DNA of 64,000 nt from Cenococcum geophilum 1.58 (GCA_001692895.1 KV748181.1:1116001-1180000); one strand, 5' to 3'; shown: positions 49,237 to 62,800, numbered from the stretch's first letter. Numbers and translations: made by a program. Notes: generated by a model from the letters alone, not told the origin.

Positions 49237-49495
49237 TGTAAGGGTTATTTTGGCCCTTACTCGGCTGCATCGCCTAGGGGCTCTTAGGGGTCGCCAAGGC
49301 TAGCCTTTAGCTAGCCCTTGGCACCTTCTTATAAGCACCTCGGGCTTACAGCCTCCTTCCTCCCCCATTGGTTCGTCTTAGTACTAGGCTATTGCCTACC
49401 CTTATTACTATATCGTCCTCTTCTATCGACTCCCTATGTGACTTATGCTTGGCTTGCCTGCTCCCTACCGTATACCCTAGCAATACTGCCTTACA
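49237..49495 (+). repeat. LTR 1 of the three-LTR element
   Basis: 259 bp, TGTAAGGG to GCCTTACA. It has a TATAAG motif near 49331 and the hairpin-forming GGCTAGCC segments near 49292-49314. Confidence 0.88.
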
Positions 49496-50219
49496 TTTAA
49501 ACCGATCCTACACCCTTCCGGGTGGTAGCCCGCAGCAAGCCGAGGGCTTCGCCCTCGAGCAATTTTACGATCCTCTATTTTTACCTAGGACGATTACGTT
49601 CACTATAACACAGCAGGTACACCAGCAGACGCCTGGTAGATCGCATCCGCATAACGGTATTAAAATACGGATCAGGTCCTCTACCTTCTTAGGACGATCG
49701 CGTATGCTGTAGAGTAGCTACACCAGTAAAACGTCTGGCAGATCGCATCCGCATATTACGGTTAGATAGATACGGATTAGGAGATAAGGAAGACGGTAGC
49801 TACCTAGCCAAAGGTCAGGGCTATCCAGATCATACGCGATCATCTCTAAAGGCGATTGGTATACTTGCATACAATCAGTCGTGCAGCGGTACAGCTCTGC
49901 CCTAACGGCGACCCGAAGGTGATTTAATTGCTATCCGAAGGCTTTCTGGCAGGAGTTAAGGGGGTATTATATACGATGGGGATCGTACACGATTTACGCT
50001 AGCTTGCAATACTCTAGGCTTAGTTACCCTAGATATAGCTACCCTGGAGGCTATCTAATTGCTATTTAATAGCTATCCAAAGAACTGACGGCTAGTTTTT
50101 AAAGCTATAGCTACTACCCTCTCTTCTAGATTAAATGTAACTAAGGGCTACGGCCTAATCAGCTAAAGGGCTGCCGAGACTAAACCGTAGGCGGTTGTCT
50201 CCTAGAGCTACGGCTTAAA

Positions 50220-50486
50220 GATCGTACGCGATCTCTCTATAAGGCTTTGGTCGCTCTAAGAGCTCTAGCTTACATTAAGAGCTACAGCTTACCCAAGAGA
50301 ATGGCAGCAGCTCTTAGATCCTACGCGATTATCTCTATAAAAGCTTTGGTTGCTCTAAGAGCTCCAGCTTGCATTAAGAGCTATAGCTTACCTAAAAGAT
50401 ATAGCAGCAGCTTAAAGATTCTACGCGATTATCTCTGCAAAGCTTTAGTTGCTTTAAGAGCTCTAGCTTGCTTTAAAAGCTTATAA
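50220..50486 (+). repeat. 98-99-bp internal tandem repeat, unit 1
   Basis: Three copies (starts 50220, 50319 and 50417; the last partial) each open with a CTACGCGAT-type motif and include AAGAGCT and GCAGCAGCT blocks. The repeat is in frame over a 79-codon ORF (50247-50486) with peptide units like ALVALRAPACIKSYSLPKR. It may be an accident of period length. Confidence 0.75.
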
Positions 50487-50930
50487 GACCTAGCGTCTCT
50501 TTAAACCCCTTCCGGGACGAGCCCTTTATAATCTTCCGCTACTATAAGGTAATAGAGGGAGTTGACCGTAAGAAGGGGGGGGGAATATAAGGGATATTCT
50601 TGCGATTAAGCCGGCTCTAAGTGGAGATTATCTGGCTGTCAGCTATAGAGCTGTTAAGACTTAATTACAGGCGATTATCTCCAAGACTAATTGTATACGA
50701 TTAAGTCTTACCTACTAGCAGACGCTCTTTTCCTACCTAAAATAGGCCCTTTTTCCCACTGGGTTTTGGCTATAGGTTAAGGTTTTTATTAAGGCTACTT
50801 GGCTGGTTCTTTTCCCCTATTTCTTTATTTCCCTATATAAGTAAGGCTTCTGCACTACTTACCTTTCTATATATAGAATTAATCTATTAGGATATAGGCT
50901 GGGGGCCAGCCCTAACCAAGGGGGGGGCAA

Positions 50931-51189
50931 TGTAAGGGTTATTTTGGCCCTTACTCGGCTATATCGCCTAGGGGCTTTTAGGGGTCGCCAAGGCTAGCCT
51001 TCGGCTAGCCCTTAGCACCTCCTTATAAGCACCTTAGGCTTACAGCCTCCTTCCTCCCCTATCAGTTTGTCTTAGTACTAGGCTATTACCTACCCTTATT
51101 ACTATATCGTCCTCTTCTATTAACTCCCTATATAACTTATACTCGGCTTGCCTGCTCCCTACTATATACCCTAGCAATACTACCTTATA
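50931..51189 (+). repeat. LTR 2 (central) of the three-LTR element
   Basis: 259 bp, shared by both units, preceded by an eight-G tract at 50920-50927. Confidence 0.88.
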
Positions 51190-51913
51190 TTTAAACTAAT
51201 CCTATACCCTTTTAGGTGGTAGCCCGCAGTAAGCCAAGGGCTTCGCCCTTAAGCAATTTTATAATCCTCCATTTTTACCTAGGACGATTACGTTTACTAT
51301 AACATAGTAGGTATACTAGCAGACGCCTGGCAGATCGCATCCGTATAACAATGTTAGAATATAAATTAGGTCCTCTACCTTCCTAAAACGATTACGTATA
51401 CTATAGAGCAGCTATACTAGTAAGATATCTAGCAGATCGCATCCGTATATTATAGTTGGATAGATATAAATTAGAAGATAAGGAAGACGGTAGCTACCTG
51501 GCTAAAGGTTAGGGCTATTTAAATCGTACGCGATTATCTCTAAAGGCGATTAGTATACTTGCATACGATTAGTCGTGCAGCAGTGCAGCTTTGCCCCAAC
51601 GGCAACCTAAAGGTGATTTAATTGCTATCCGAAGGCTTTCTGGCAGGAGTTAAGGGGGTGTTATATGCGATGGGGATTGTATATGATTTGCGCTAGCTTA
51701 CAATACTCTAGGCTTAGTCACCCTAGATATAGCTACCCTAGAGGCTATCCGATTGCTATTTAATGGCTATCTGAAGAACTAACGGCTAGTTTTTAAAGCT
51801 ATAGCTACTACCCTCTCTTCCAGATTAAATGCAACTAAGGGCTACAGCCTAATTAGCTAAAGGGCTGCCGAGACTAAACCGTAGGCGGTTATCTCCTAGA
51901 GCTACGGCTTAAA

Positions 51914-52180
51914 GATCGTACGCGATCTCTCTGTAAGGCTTTAGTCGCTCTAAGAGCTCTAGCTTGCATTAAGAGCTACAGCTTGCCTAAGAGAATAGCA
52001 GCAGCTCTTAGATCCTACGCGATTATTTCTATAAAAGCTTTGGTTGCTCTAAGAGCTCTAGCTTGCATTAAGAGCTATAGCTTGCCTAAAAAATATAGCA
52101 GCAGCTTAAAGATCCTACGCGATTATCTCTGCAAAGCTTTGGTTACTCTAAGAGCTCCAGCTTGCTTTAAAAGCTTATAA
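51914..52180 (+). repeat. 98-99-bp internal tandem repeat, unit 2
   Basis: The same repeat in the second internal segment, with an open stretch of 65 codons (51983-52180) that lacks the first copy's start. Confidence 0.7.
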
Positions 52181-52624
52181 AACCCGGCGTCTCTCTAAAC
52201 CCCTTCTAGGACGAGCCCTCTATAATCTCCCGCTACCGCAAGGTAATAAAGGGAGTTGACCGTAAGAAGGGGGGGGGAATATAAGGGATATTCTTGCGAT
52301 TAAGCCGGCTCCAAGTGGAGACTATTTGGCTGTCAGCTATAAAGCTGTCGAGACTTAATCGTAGGCGATTGTCTCCAAGACTGATCGTATACGATTAAGT
52401 CTTACCCACTAGCAGACGCTCTTTTCCTACTTAAAATAGGCCCTTTTTCCCACTAGGTTTTGGCTATAGGTTAAGGTTTTTATCAAGGCTGCTTAGCTGG
52501 TCCTTTTCCCCTATTTCTTTATTTCCCTATACAAGCAAGGCTTTTACACTGCTTACCTTTCTGTATATAGAATTAATCTATTAGGATACGGGCTGGGGGC
52601 TAGCCCTAACTAAGGGGGGGGCAA

Positions 52625-52883
52625 TGTAAGGGTTATTTTGGCCCTTACTCGGCTGCATCGCCTAGGGGCTCTTAGGGGTCGCCAAGGCTAGCCTTCGGCT
52701 AGCCCTTGGCACCTCCTTATAAGTACCTCGGGCTTGTAGCCTCCTTCCTCCCCTATCGGTTCGTCTTAGTACTAGGCTATTGCCTACCCTTATTACCATA
52801 TTGTCCTCTTCTATTAACTCCCTATATGACTTATGCTCGGCTTGCCTGCTCCCTACCGTATACCCTGGCAATACTGCCTTATA
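52625..52883 (+). repeat. LTR 3 of the three-LTR element
   Basis: 259 bp, ends CCTTATA, followed by the ATTAT target duplication and then by Gypsy G integrase sequence. Confidence 0.88.
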
Positions 52884-55800
52884 ATTATTACTAAGATTAC
52901 GTTATAATCTTATCCAGTAATAGGATCTTTTAACTTTAGTAACTTTATAATAAAGTCCTATAATATAACCTCCTATAGTCTTTCTAGTATTTTAATAGGT
53001 TATAGCCCTCTATATAGCTTATACCTTGCTAGCTTATTTCTTTAGTAATTTAGGCATTTCTTTATAACTTATTTCGCTAGTCCCTAGATTCTATTAATAA
53101 TATACTCCTCTTAAAGTCTTACCACTAAGCCTATAGCTCTATTATGTCCTTAAGTTAGTCCCCTATAAAATAACTTAATAAATTCTTTTATAATACTCCT
53201 AGGCATATACGTCGCTTTTTAGTTTTTATACTACTCTAAGTTTGGATCCTCTATTTGTGCTTCTTAGATCTTTTATAACTAGCTACTCTTAGGTAATTTA
53301 TAGGTCTGACTAATTTCTTTTATTGCTGCGATCTTCGGATAATTATATCTAATTAATCCGTTTATGTCTTTTCGCAGTAAAGCCCCTAATGGCTTTTCGT
53401 TATTTTATAGTTTAGCCTTTTTACTTAGAGCATCTGCTCGTGCATTGTCTGTGCCCTTAGTGTACTAAATCTTAAAATAGTATTCTATAAGCATTTCTGC
53501 CTATCTAACTTATCTTTAATTAAGTTCTTTTATTATTAGGAACCCCGTTAGGTTCTTATAATCTATCTTAACTATAAATAGTTTCTCTATGCCTTATAAG
53601 AATGCTCTTTATTTCTAAAGTGCTGTAACTATACCTAATAACTTCTTATTATAGATGTTATAGTTTAGTTCCGGTGGTATTATCTTCCGACTATAATATA
53701 CCACTAGGTACCATCCGTCTTAATATTTTTATAGAAAGTACGCCCCTAGTGCAAAGTCTAATATATCCGTTTTAACCACTATCTCTAGTTTTAGTTAGTA
53801 GATTTTAAGGACTAGGTTTTAAGTAAACAACTCCTTAACCTCCTTAAATAGTTTCCTCTGTTCTTCTCCCTATACCTAAGGTTTTTTTTTCTTTATTAAC
53901 CTTATAAACGGCTTAATATTCTTTAACTATTAAGCTATAAACCTTCTGCAGTAATTGTAAAACCCTAGGAATAACCTTAACTATATAACGTTCTCTAGTT
54001 CTTATTAATTTACTATAGCCTCAATCTTTTTTAGATCTATACTAAGTTGGTCTAGTTTAATAATAAATCCAACAAAATCTGTCTTCTTAGTAAAGAACTC
54101 GCATTTTTTAATTACTACTAGCATTTATTCTTCTTGTAGTCTCTTTAAGACCTATTTAACGTATTCTCCATACTCTTCCTTACTTATTAAGTAGATAATA
54201 ATATTATTAAGGTATACTATAACGAATTTATCTAAGTGTTCTCTTAATATATTATTAATACGTTTCTAGAACGTTACTAGTGCGTTTATAAGTCCGAACT
54301 ATATTATTAATGGCTTATATAGTCCTTTCCTTAATCTAAAAGCTGCTTTTTATTTATTGCCTTCCTTAATCCTAATCTAGTGGTACGCCTATCTTAGATC
54401 TATCTTTGTAAAGATTTACGCATTACTAATCCTATTTTAAATTTCGTTAATTAAGGGTAAAGGATACCTATCCTTCCTAGTAATGCTGTTTAACTGTCTG
54501 TAGTTAATGTATAGTCTAAGTTTTCCGTTTTTCTTTGGTACGAATAGTACTAGGTAACCTACTAATAATTATAATAGTCTAATGTATCCCTTTCGTAAGT
54601 TTTCCTAGATAAACTCTTTTAGTGCTCTTTTTTCGTCTTTGGTAAGCTTATAGATTAGAAAAAATCTTAGACTTATTCTAGGTTCTAATTTTATCTTATA
54701 GTCCTATACTATATACTTTGACAGCTTTTTACTTTCTATTAACTATAGTTTCTTGCCGTACTTATAATATCTCTTTAGTACGTAACTTAGTCCTTTATTT
54801 ATTTTTTTATAGGTTACTCCTACTTAGTACTATACTATCTTAGCTTATTATTATATCTTATGGCGTTAAGTATCTCTAATATTGACCTAACCTATAACCT
54901 AATCGATTTTTAGGTTATATTCCTGTAACTAAGGTATTTTTAATACTGCCTTATTGTTCCCTAATGGTAATATATTAAAGGACATTTTAATCTATCTCCC
55001 TTTAATGGTTATCTAAATAGGTCCTATTTTAAGATTAATAATGCTTCCTCTATAGGCTATTAGATCTCCTAAAATCGTAACTAATAGATATAGGTGCTCC
55101 TTCTGTCTATATGGTAGCCCTATCCTTTTAACTACTATTAGTAAAATATAGTTTCTTGTCGCTTTACTATCTACTAATGCTTTAAACTGCTAATCTTGCT
55201 ATTTAATTTATAAATTTAGGTGTTGTCCTTAAATTCCCTTAAGGGTCTAAGGCTCTACTACTAGCTCCCTCTAGTTCTGTGGGCCTCTACTTTTCCTAAC
55301 TATTAGCTATTAGATCCTTATATACTTAACTTACTCTTTAGCTAATACTTTATTCGTTTTTTATTTTTAATATACTATAGACACGTATTCTCTGGGTATT
55401 CCCACTACTATTATCTGTCTAAGTATTCTTCTATAAGGAATTTTCCTAGTTAAAGTATTAAGTTTCCTAACTTCTAAACTTCTACTAGATGCTAGCTGTG
55501 TATATACTTAGTATTTCTATACTATTGCTTATCTAGCGCCTAATATATCCTTATAGGGTATTTCCGATTCTTTTCTTTTGGATTTTTATGTATTTTGTAT
55601 ATGTCGTCTATATATACGATTTATAATAGCGTATAGTATACTAGGTACTTTAGGTTAACTCTTAACTTATCTTTATCTTTAAGTTTAAACCTCTATCGCG
55701 TTAATTTAAACGTTATAACTTTACTTACGGGTACTAAGATACGTCTATTACTTCTCTAGTCCTCTAATCGTTCCTTTAAATCTTTTGCTGTTATAATTAA

Positions 55801-58334
55801 GGCTCCCTTAATATAATTTATTGCTTTTTTCGTAATTAGGTGGTTTTAGATAACTTTTTTATCTAACTATATATAGAAATCTTCCTACTTATCGTTGTGT
55901 CTTTGCCTATACTATCTTTAGTATAGCTACTAGAGTATATATGGTCTGTCTGTAAGGAAGTATCTTTTTATTACTATATTATAATAGCCCTTTATATGCT
56001 GTTCTTTAAACCTAGTTAGAATCCCTAGATCTTCTTCTTCTTCTAGTTTAGTAAGCTGCTTAGCTCTTAGCGTGCCTGCTCTTAGCCTATTAGTGATCCT
56101 TTATACTAGTACTCTATTTTATATACGACTTAATATACTAGATCTTATGTCTAGTCCTTATTTATACTATGCGAAGATTTTTACTCTAAATTCTTTCTTA
56201 GTTTCTTAGTATCTATGTCTTATAGTTAGATCCTTAAAGTCTTCTTACTTCTTAATTATAGTGTTAACTTTTTAATTTCCTGGCTAAACACTATATTCCC
56301 CTAGTAAGTCTTCTAGGTTTATATATCTGTCTCTTAGCCTAACTACTATTTGTGCCGCAGATTCTCTAATTTATGGTAAAGTCTTTTACTTCTTACTTAT
56401 AGGTGTTCTGATTTATACTCTAAATTCTTAGTCCCTTAGATTTCTTAATTCTAAGCTTGCTTCTTTCTTAAGCTATACTCTAGCCTTAGTCTAACTAGGC
56501 TTTACTAGTGTTTTTATCTTATCTTAAAAATCTTAAATCTTACTTATCTTATCTTAAGAGTCTTATGCCTTTAGGAAACTTCGTCCTAAGCTTATTTATA
56601 TATTACTATACTAAGCTATTACTCTGCTCTATCGGTTATTGTCTATTATGGGTCCTTAAGCATGCCTTATCTCTTCTTAAGAATCTTAAGCCTTTGGCCT
56701 TTTACCTTTATTAAGTAGTAAGCTAGCACTAGCAGTTGTCTACTTACTTAATTAACTATAGATATTACTCCTTCCGTCTTATAAAGCGGTGGATGCCGTA
56801 TTTAATGGTATTATAATACCCGTTACTAAACCTTACTCTATAGTGGTCTTAGTCTCTACTTCTATTACGTTATTAAGGTTTAGATACTCCTAGTTAGTTC
56901 CTTTTATTTCCTTATTACTGTTAATTAATAAGTACTCTAACTTTATTATTATTGTTGCTGATCTTTATCCATATATTACTATAATATCTTAATCTAGCTT
57001 ATAGAGTCGATCCTATTCTTTATCTAACTCTATAGTTCCTTTAAGTCCCATTAACTCTAGCTCTTATAGCTAATAGCTTACGCTATACTTAGCGTCTTTA
57101 TAATCTTAGTATACGTTATTATAATAATACGTAAAACTTTAGATTAAATATTCTTTTATTCCTTGTAGTATACTATTATCCCTCTATACGTGTGTGTTAT
57201 ATACTATTAGTCTAGTTCCCTTTACTATATAGTAACTCTGCCCACTTCTATAGTCTCTAGCAAAATAACCCTGTTTTCTATAATTTATATAAGCTCTATC
57301 TTTAAACCATTGCTTTTGCTATAGAGTTCGCTTAAACGTCTTCTGCTGCTAAGATTCTTAGTTTAGCCTATACTCCTTAGTCCTTTAATTACTTAATCCT
57401 TAACTTTTAGGTTTTTATAGTTATTTTCCCCATCTCTTATAAGTTTTTTTTAGTACTACTTAGGTCTATTAGCTCTGCGCTATACCATAGTTTCTAATTT
57501 AGCTTTAGTCGTTGCGTGCTTTACGTCTTATATGACTATAGAACTTTATCCTAGCCTCTCTTAGCCTATTCCCTTTAGAAGATCCTATTATTAATNTTAA
57601 TTACTTAATCTATTAATTCCCTAAGGGTGTCCGCATCTTCTATTAGAATAATTACGTCCTAGACTTTAGCCTTAAGTCCCTATTTATACTATGCCATAAG
57701 CGCCCTATTGTTCTACTTAACTTATATAGCTAGCGTTTGGAACTGCGTTATATATTTAACTACTAAAGTTTATTACGTTAGGTCCTAAAGCTTTCTTTCT
57801 GCTATTATTATTGCTTCTAGGTCCCCGAATATTTATATAAGTCGCTTTATAAATCCGCCCTAGCTTAAAAACATAAACCGTACTTCTTAGTTTATAGTCG
57901 TTATTCTATTTACTTATATCTCTATAAGGTAAAGCTCGAACTATTTAAGTGCTCTTCCTAATAAGAATAATTCTGCGTACGCTACTTAATCCATAGGTAT
58001 TAGTAGCTTAGCTCCTTCTTATAAAACCTTAAAATGCATTTATATAAGGAATCCTTTAAGCTTTAGTCTCTCTCCTGCGAACTACTTAATTAATAGTAGC
58101 TTAATCTTTGCCGCTCTTATCCCGTTAATTCTATTTTTAAGTATTATATTGTTTTCCGTTAACCGGTTAACTATCTCTTATAGCTGCCTTACTGTTACGG
58201 GTTGTTATAAATTAGTGTCTACTATACTGGTGTCGTTGCCTAATCTTAAAGTAGTTGCCGCCGTTAATGGCGTCGTGGTAGCTGCTTTTGGTGGCATATT
58301 ATTTAACTTATTAACTATAACTAGGTAGTAATTA

Positions 58335-58705
58335 TGTAACGGAATCTTATAGTAGAAACTACGGTGGGTTCTGTTAATAGGCTAGGTATATAAAAATAAA
58401 TAAGTTAACAACGTAAATAATAACTAGTAGAGTGGTTGCCTAATAAATTAACTCTAATTATATTCTAAGAATTACTATAAGGAAGGAACTATCTAGGTAG
58501 GGATTAAGGGTCCTTAAATACACAACCGTACTCCTATGAAATCCTTCTTATACGTAATGTACGTATTATATATAAGGTACGTAAGTTCCTCTTATTCCTC
58601 TTATTTAATATATAGCACGTTATATAACTTCGGTTACCATTCCTCGTTATATAGTTCCACGGGTTCCATCCTAGACCGTGCTTGCATTAACTAACTAGCT
58701 TCCTC
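58335..58705 (-). repeat. 5' LTR of Gypsy G, cut by H
   Basis: 371 of about 421 bp remain. It reads TGTAACGGAATC on plus and stops at CTTCCTC where the LTR of element H starts. Confidence 0.75.
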
Positions 58706-59132
58706 TGTAACGGAACCTTATAGTAGGGACTACGATGGGTTCTGTCAATGGGCTAGGTGTGTAGGAAATGCAAAGATAGTAGTTAACAACGTAATAATAA
58801 CTGGTGGAGTGGTTGCCCAATAGATTAACTCTAATTGTATTCTAAGAATCACTACAAGGAAGGAACTATCTAGGTAGGGACTAAGGGTCCTTAAATACAC
58901 AACCGTACTCCTAAGAAATCCTTCTTATACGTAATGTACGTCTTATCTATATTAAACGTAATATTCCTTATATTTAACGCAGACAATACATCCAACCATT
59001 ATATAACTCGCTTATTATTCTTTATTATATAGTTCCACGGGTTCCATCCTAGTTCGTGCCTATATTAACCAACTAGCTTCTTTTAACTCTTCTTTAAGTA
59101 GTTACAACATTGTACTTAAAACGTCCGTAACA
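58706..59132 (-). repeat. 3' LTR of Gypsy H (427 bp)
   Basis: Begins TGTAACGGAACC on plus and ends CGTCCGTAACA. It is slightly longer than the F and G LTRs. Confidence 0.8.
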
Positions 59133-59850
59133 CTATCTCCCTCCTCTCTATCTTTGTCCTTAAAGATATCTAGTATCTCTAGGTCGTTTACTAGAGGTAT
59201 AATATCCGTCTAATTAATTTAGTTAATATTATTGCTTATTATACCTAAAGCAATTTCTTCTTTTTCTTGGGTTGAGCGTCGCCTTTATACCATTTCCTTA
59301 ATACTATCGCTAGGTAAAGTAATAGTGATTCCTTGCTCTCGTTATATAAAAGAGGGGTTAAGTTATATTATAATCGCGAGTCCCTCTAGTTACTAACCTT
59401 CCTCTTATTCTAAATGCACTCGCGCTAATATATATTTATCGTATAATATTTATTCTACGTCTAATATTAAGTATGCGCGTCCTATTACTCTTAATAGTTT
59501 TTAAGTTCCCTAAGTAATTTATTATAGGGTCTTATGTTTAATCTACTACTATAAAGCTTAATAGTAAGCTGGCCTCTGCGCTACTTAAGGTTTAGCATAC
59601 CTTAAAGGAGTCCGTATATGTCCTTAAAGCTTAGCATCTAGCTTACGCTTATCTTTAGCGTTTAGAACGTGTCCGTAAGAAAGTCTATTTAAAGGAGTAA
59701 AAACTTATTTAATAAGGTCTTTAGGAACTAGGTAATAAGAGAACTAACTCTCCTCCTATAGTAAAGGGAACAACTCTAAGTAGTTTAGCAGTCGCTCTTC
59801 CTAGGTCCCCCTTAGGTAACTTATTCTTTAATAATCCTTCTTTATTAATA
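59010..59850 (-). pseudogene. Extra 3' reading frame in Gypsy H
   Basis: It matches the F frame at protein level with conservative differences: EERLLNYLELFPLL, NPSFI then REQGITITLPSDSIKEMV, ALGIISNNIN, IPLVNDLEILDIFKDKD. Stops are TAA/TAG. Its end overlaps the 3' LTR. Confidence 0.5.
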
Positions 59851-62800
59851 TTGCCTAACCTATTTTCTTCCGATACTCCTATACCTTTCCTATAGCGTTC
59901 TTTAAATTTTCTAGTGGCTCTTAGGTAGTCTTAATATAGCCTATCTACTTAACCTTATACTATGTTTTATTGTTAATGTCCTCGTAACTAACAATCTTTA
60001 AAACTTGCTATTTATCTTCTTCCTACCCTCTATACATATCTGCCTCGTAAACTAGTGGCTTAACGTTCCCATATACTAGCTCTAGCATCGCGATATACTA
60101 TATAGGGTAGATCTTTATTCTAGCTAGTAGGTTTAACTTAAACATAACCGGTGAAATCCTTTATATAATTTCGAAAGGTCCTAGTCTAACATAGTCTAAC
60201 TTCTTACTTAGTCGTTAACTTTTAAAATTTTTGTGTAATAGCTATACTTTATCTCCCTCCTTAAGATCTAGTCCCTTAGATCTCTTAGCATTATAATACT
60301 TTTTTATTCTTTGCTGTACTACCTTAGCTGTTTCCGTAAGGTTTGTATAAAGATTTATTAAAGTCTCTATTCTTTACTTAGCTTTGCTACTCGTTTTCTT
60401 TACTTAACGTGGTAATAACGATGTTCTTAGCTTATATCTGTAATTCGCCTTAAATAGTAATATACCCATTTCTTTTTGTAGTGTAGCATTGTATGCAAAC
60501 TATGTAACTAGTAATAGCAATACCTAATTATTCTATACGTAATTAATATAATGCCTTTGATACTGCTCTAGTGTCTAGTTTAGTCTTTCCGTTTAACCAT
60601 CTATTTGCGGATAATATACAGTAGAAGTTGCTGCTTAAACTCCTTATTCCGCTAAGAATACCTTCTAAAATGCTATTATAAATCTTAGATCTCTATCCGA
60701 TATAATTTTACTTAGTGCTTTATATCTTACGAACACTTCTTTAATATAGATTCTAGTGATATCTTCCGCTGAGATTTCTTTTGTATAGGCTATAAAGTAT
60801 CCCCACTTTATAAGCTTGTCTACTATTACTAAAATCGCGTCGTAATCTTGTCTAGTAATAGGATCTCTTAACTTTAGTAACTTAACAATAAAGTCCCATA
60901 ATATAACCTCCTATAGTCTCTCTAGTATTTTAATAGGTTATAGCCCTCTATACGGCTTATGCCTTATTAGTTTATTCCTTTAGCAATCTAAACATTCTTT
61001 AGTAATCCTTCTAGCTATCCTCTGGATTCCGTTAATAATATATTCCTCCTAGAGTCTTAATACTAAGCCCGTGGCTCTATTGTGTCCTTAAGTTAGTCCC
61101 TTATAGAAGTCCTTTATAAACTACTCTGCTATGCTTTTTAGGATATACTTCGCTTCTTAATTTTTATATATATCTGACTGTGGTTCTTCTAGCTATACCT
61201 TTAGAATTCTTTATACCTAAAAGCTTTCTAGTATCTTATAGACTTTTCCTAACTTATCCTCTTAAGTTACTGCGATTTTTAGATAATTATACCTAATCAG
61301 TCTATCTATATCTTTTTGCAGTAAGGCCCCTAATGGCTTGTCGTTATTTTATAGTTTAGCCTTTTAACTTAACGCATCGGCTCGCGTATTGTCTATACCC
61401 TTAGTATACTAAATCTTAAAATAGTATTCTGTAAGTATCTCTGCCTATCTAACCTGTCTTTAGTTAAGTTCCTTTATTATTAGGAATCCTATTAGGTTCT
61501 TATAATCCGTTTTAACTATAAATAGTTTCTCTATACCTTATAAAAATGCTCTTTATTTCTTTAGTGCTGTAACTATACCTAATAACTCCTTGTTATAGAT
61601 ATTATAGTTCAGCTCTAGTGGTGTTATCTTCTAACTATAGTATGCCACTAGATGCTATCTATCTAGATGCTTTTATATAAAATATGCTCCTAGTGTAAAG
61701 TCTAATTTATTTATTTCTATAACTGTCTCTAGTCCTAGTTAATAGATTTTAAAAACTGGCTCCTAGGTAAACAACTCTTTAACTTTCTTAAGGAGTTCTT
61801 GCTGTTCCTCTTCCTATACCTATAGTTCTTCTTTCTTTGTTAATTATGTAAATAGTTTAATATCCTTTAACTATTGCGCTATAAACCTTCTGTAGTAATT
61901 GCAAAACCCTAGAAATAATCTTAACTGCGTAACGTTCTTTAGTTCTTGCTAATTCACTATAGCCTTAATCTTCTTTGGATTTATACTAAGTTGGCCTAGT
62001 TTAATAATAAATCTGACGAAATTGGTCTTCCTAGTAAAGAATTCGCATTTCTTAATTACTACTGGCATTTGTTTTTCTTATAGTCTCTTTAAGACCCATT
62101 TAATGTGTTCTCCATGCTCTTCCTTATTTATTAAGTAGATAATAATATCGTTGAGGTATACCATAATAAATTCATTCAAATATTCTCCTAATATATTGTT
62201 AATACGTTTCTATAACGTTACTGGTACATTTATAAGCCCGAATTGCATAACTAATGGTTTATATAGTCCTTCCTTCGACCTAAAGGCTGCCTTCTATTTA
62301 TCGCCTTCCTTAATCCTAATCTAATAGTACGCCCATCTTAGATCTATCTTTATAAAGATTTGCGTATTGCCTATCCTATCTTAGATTTCGCTAATTAAGG
62401 GTAAAGGATACCTATCCTTCCTAGTAATGCTGTTTAACTATCTATAGTTAATATACAGCCTTAGTTTACCATTCTTTTTTGGTACGAATAGTACTGGATA
62501 ACCCGCTGATGACTATAATGGTCTAATATATCCCTTTCGTAAGTTCTCTTAGATAAACTCTTTTAATGCTCTGCCTTCTTCTTTAGTAAGCTTATAGATT
62601 AGAAAGAACCTTAGACTTATTTCTGGTTCTAATTCTATTTTATAATCCCACGCTATATACTCTAATAGCTTTTTACTCTTAGGTGACTATAGTTTCTTGC
62701 TATATTTGTAGTATTTTCTTAATATATAGCTTAGCCCCTTTTCCGTTTCTTTGTAGGTCGCTCCTACTTAATACTATACCAACTTAGTTTGTTATTACAT

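Larger units (their letters stand above)
49237..52883 (+). mobile_element. Non-autonomous LTR element with three tandem LTRs
   Basis: LTRs of 259 bp each at 49237-49495, 50931-51189 and 52625-52883 start TGTAAGGG and end CCTTACA (or CCTTATA). They enclose two internal segments of 1435 bp each. The duplication ATTAT flanks the whole (49232-49236 and 52884-52888), so it entered as one unit or was expanded in place by recombination. The sequence AAGGGGGGGGCAA just before LTRs 2 and 3 is polypurine-tract-like. No gag or pol frame is present; the element is of the TRIM/LARD kind. It is GC-richer and less RIP-mutated than its Gypsy G host. The second unit carries more C-to-T type changes than the first. 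The strand is assigned from the purine tract. Confidence 0.88.
47124..58705 (-). mobile_element. Chromodomain Gypsy element G with a nested non-autonomous element
   Basis: The minus-strand order is 5' LTR (58705-58335, truncated by H), gag from ATG 58297 (MPPKAATTTPLTAATTLRLG) to about 56330, protease near 55250-54950, RT near 54550-54190 (reverse-strand LRLCIDY and the YLDD-type motif), RNase H near 53850-53450, and integrase 53150-52889 continuing at 49236-48560. The chromodomain follows near 48420-48290, then an extra frame near 48260-47480, then the 3' LTR 47544-47124. The integrase is split by the 49237-52883 insertion. The whole element is RIP-mutated. Without the insertion it would be about 7.9 kb. 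Confidence 0.82.

Noticed and set aside
49318..49712. ORFs of 60 and 114 codons in the three-LTR element
   Set aside because: They start inside the LTR, have no domain, and are not kept in the second unit.
49237..52883. A CRISPR-like or satellite array explanation for the 1.7-kb repeats
   Set aside because: The LTR-type ends, purine tract, equal internal lengths and 5-bp duplication fit a retroelement; spacing is far too long for CRISPR.
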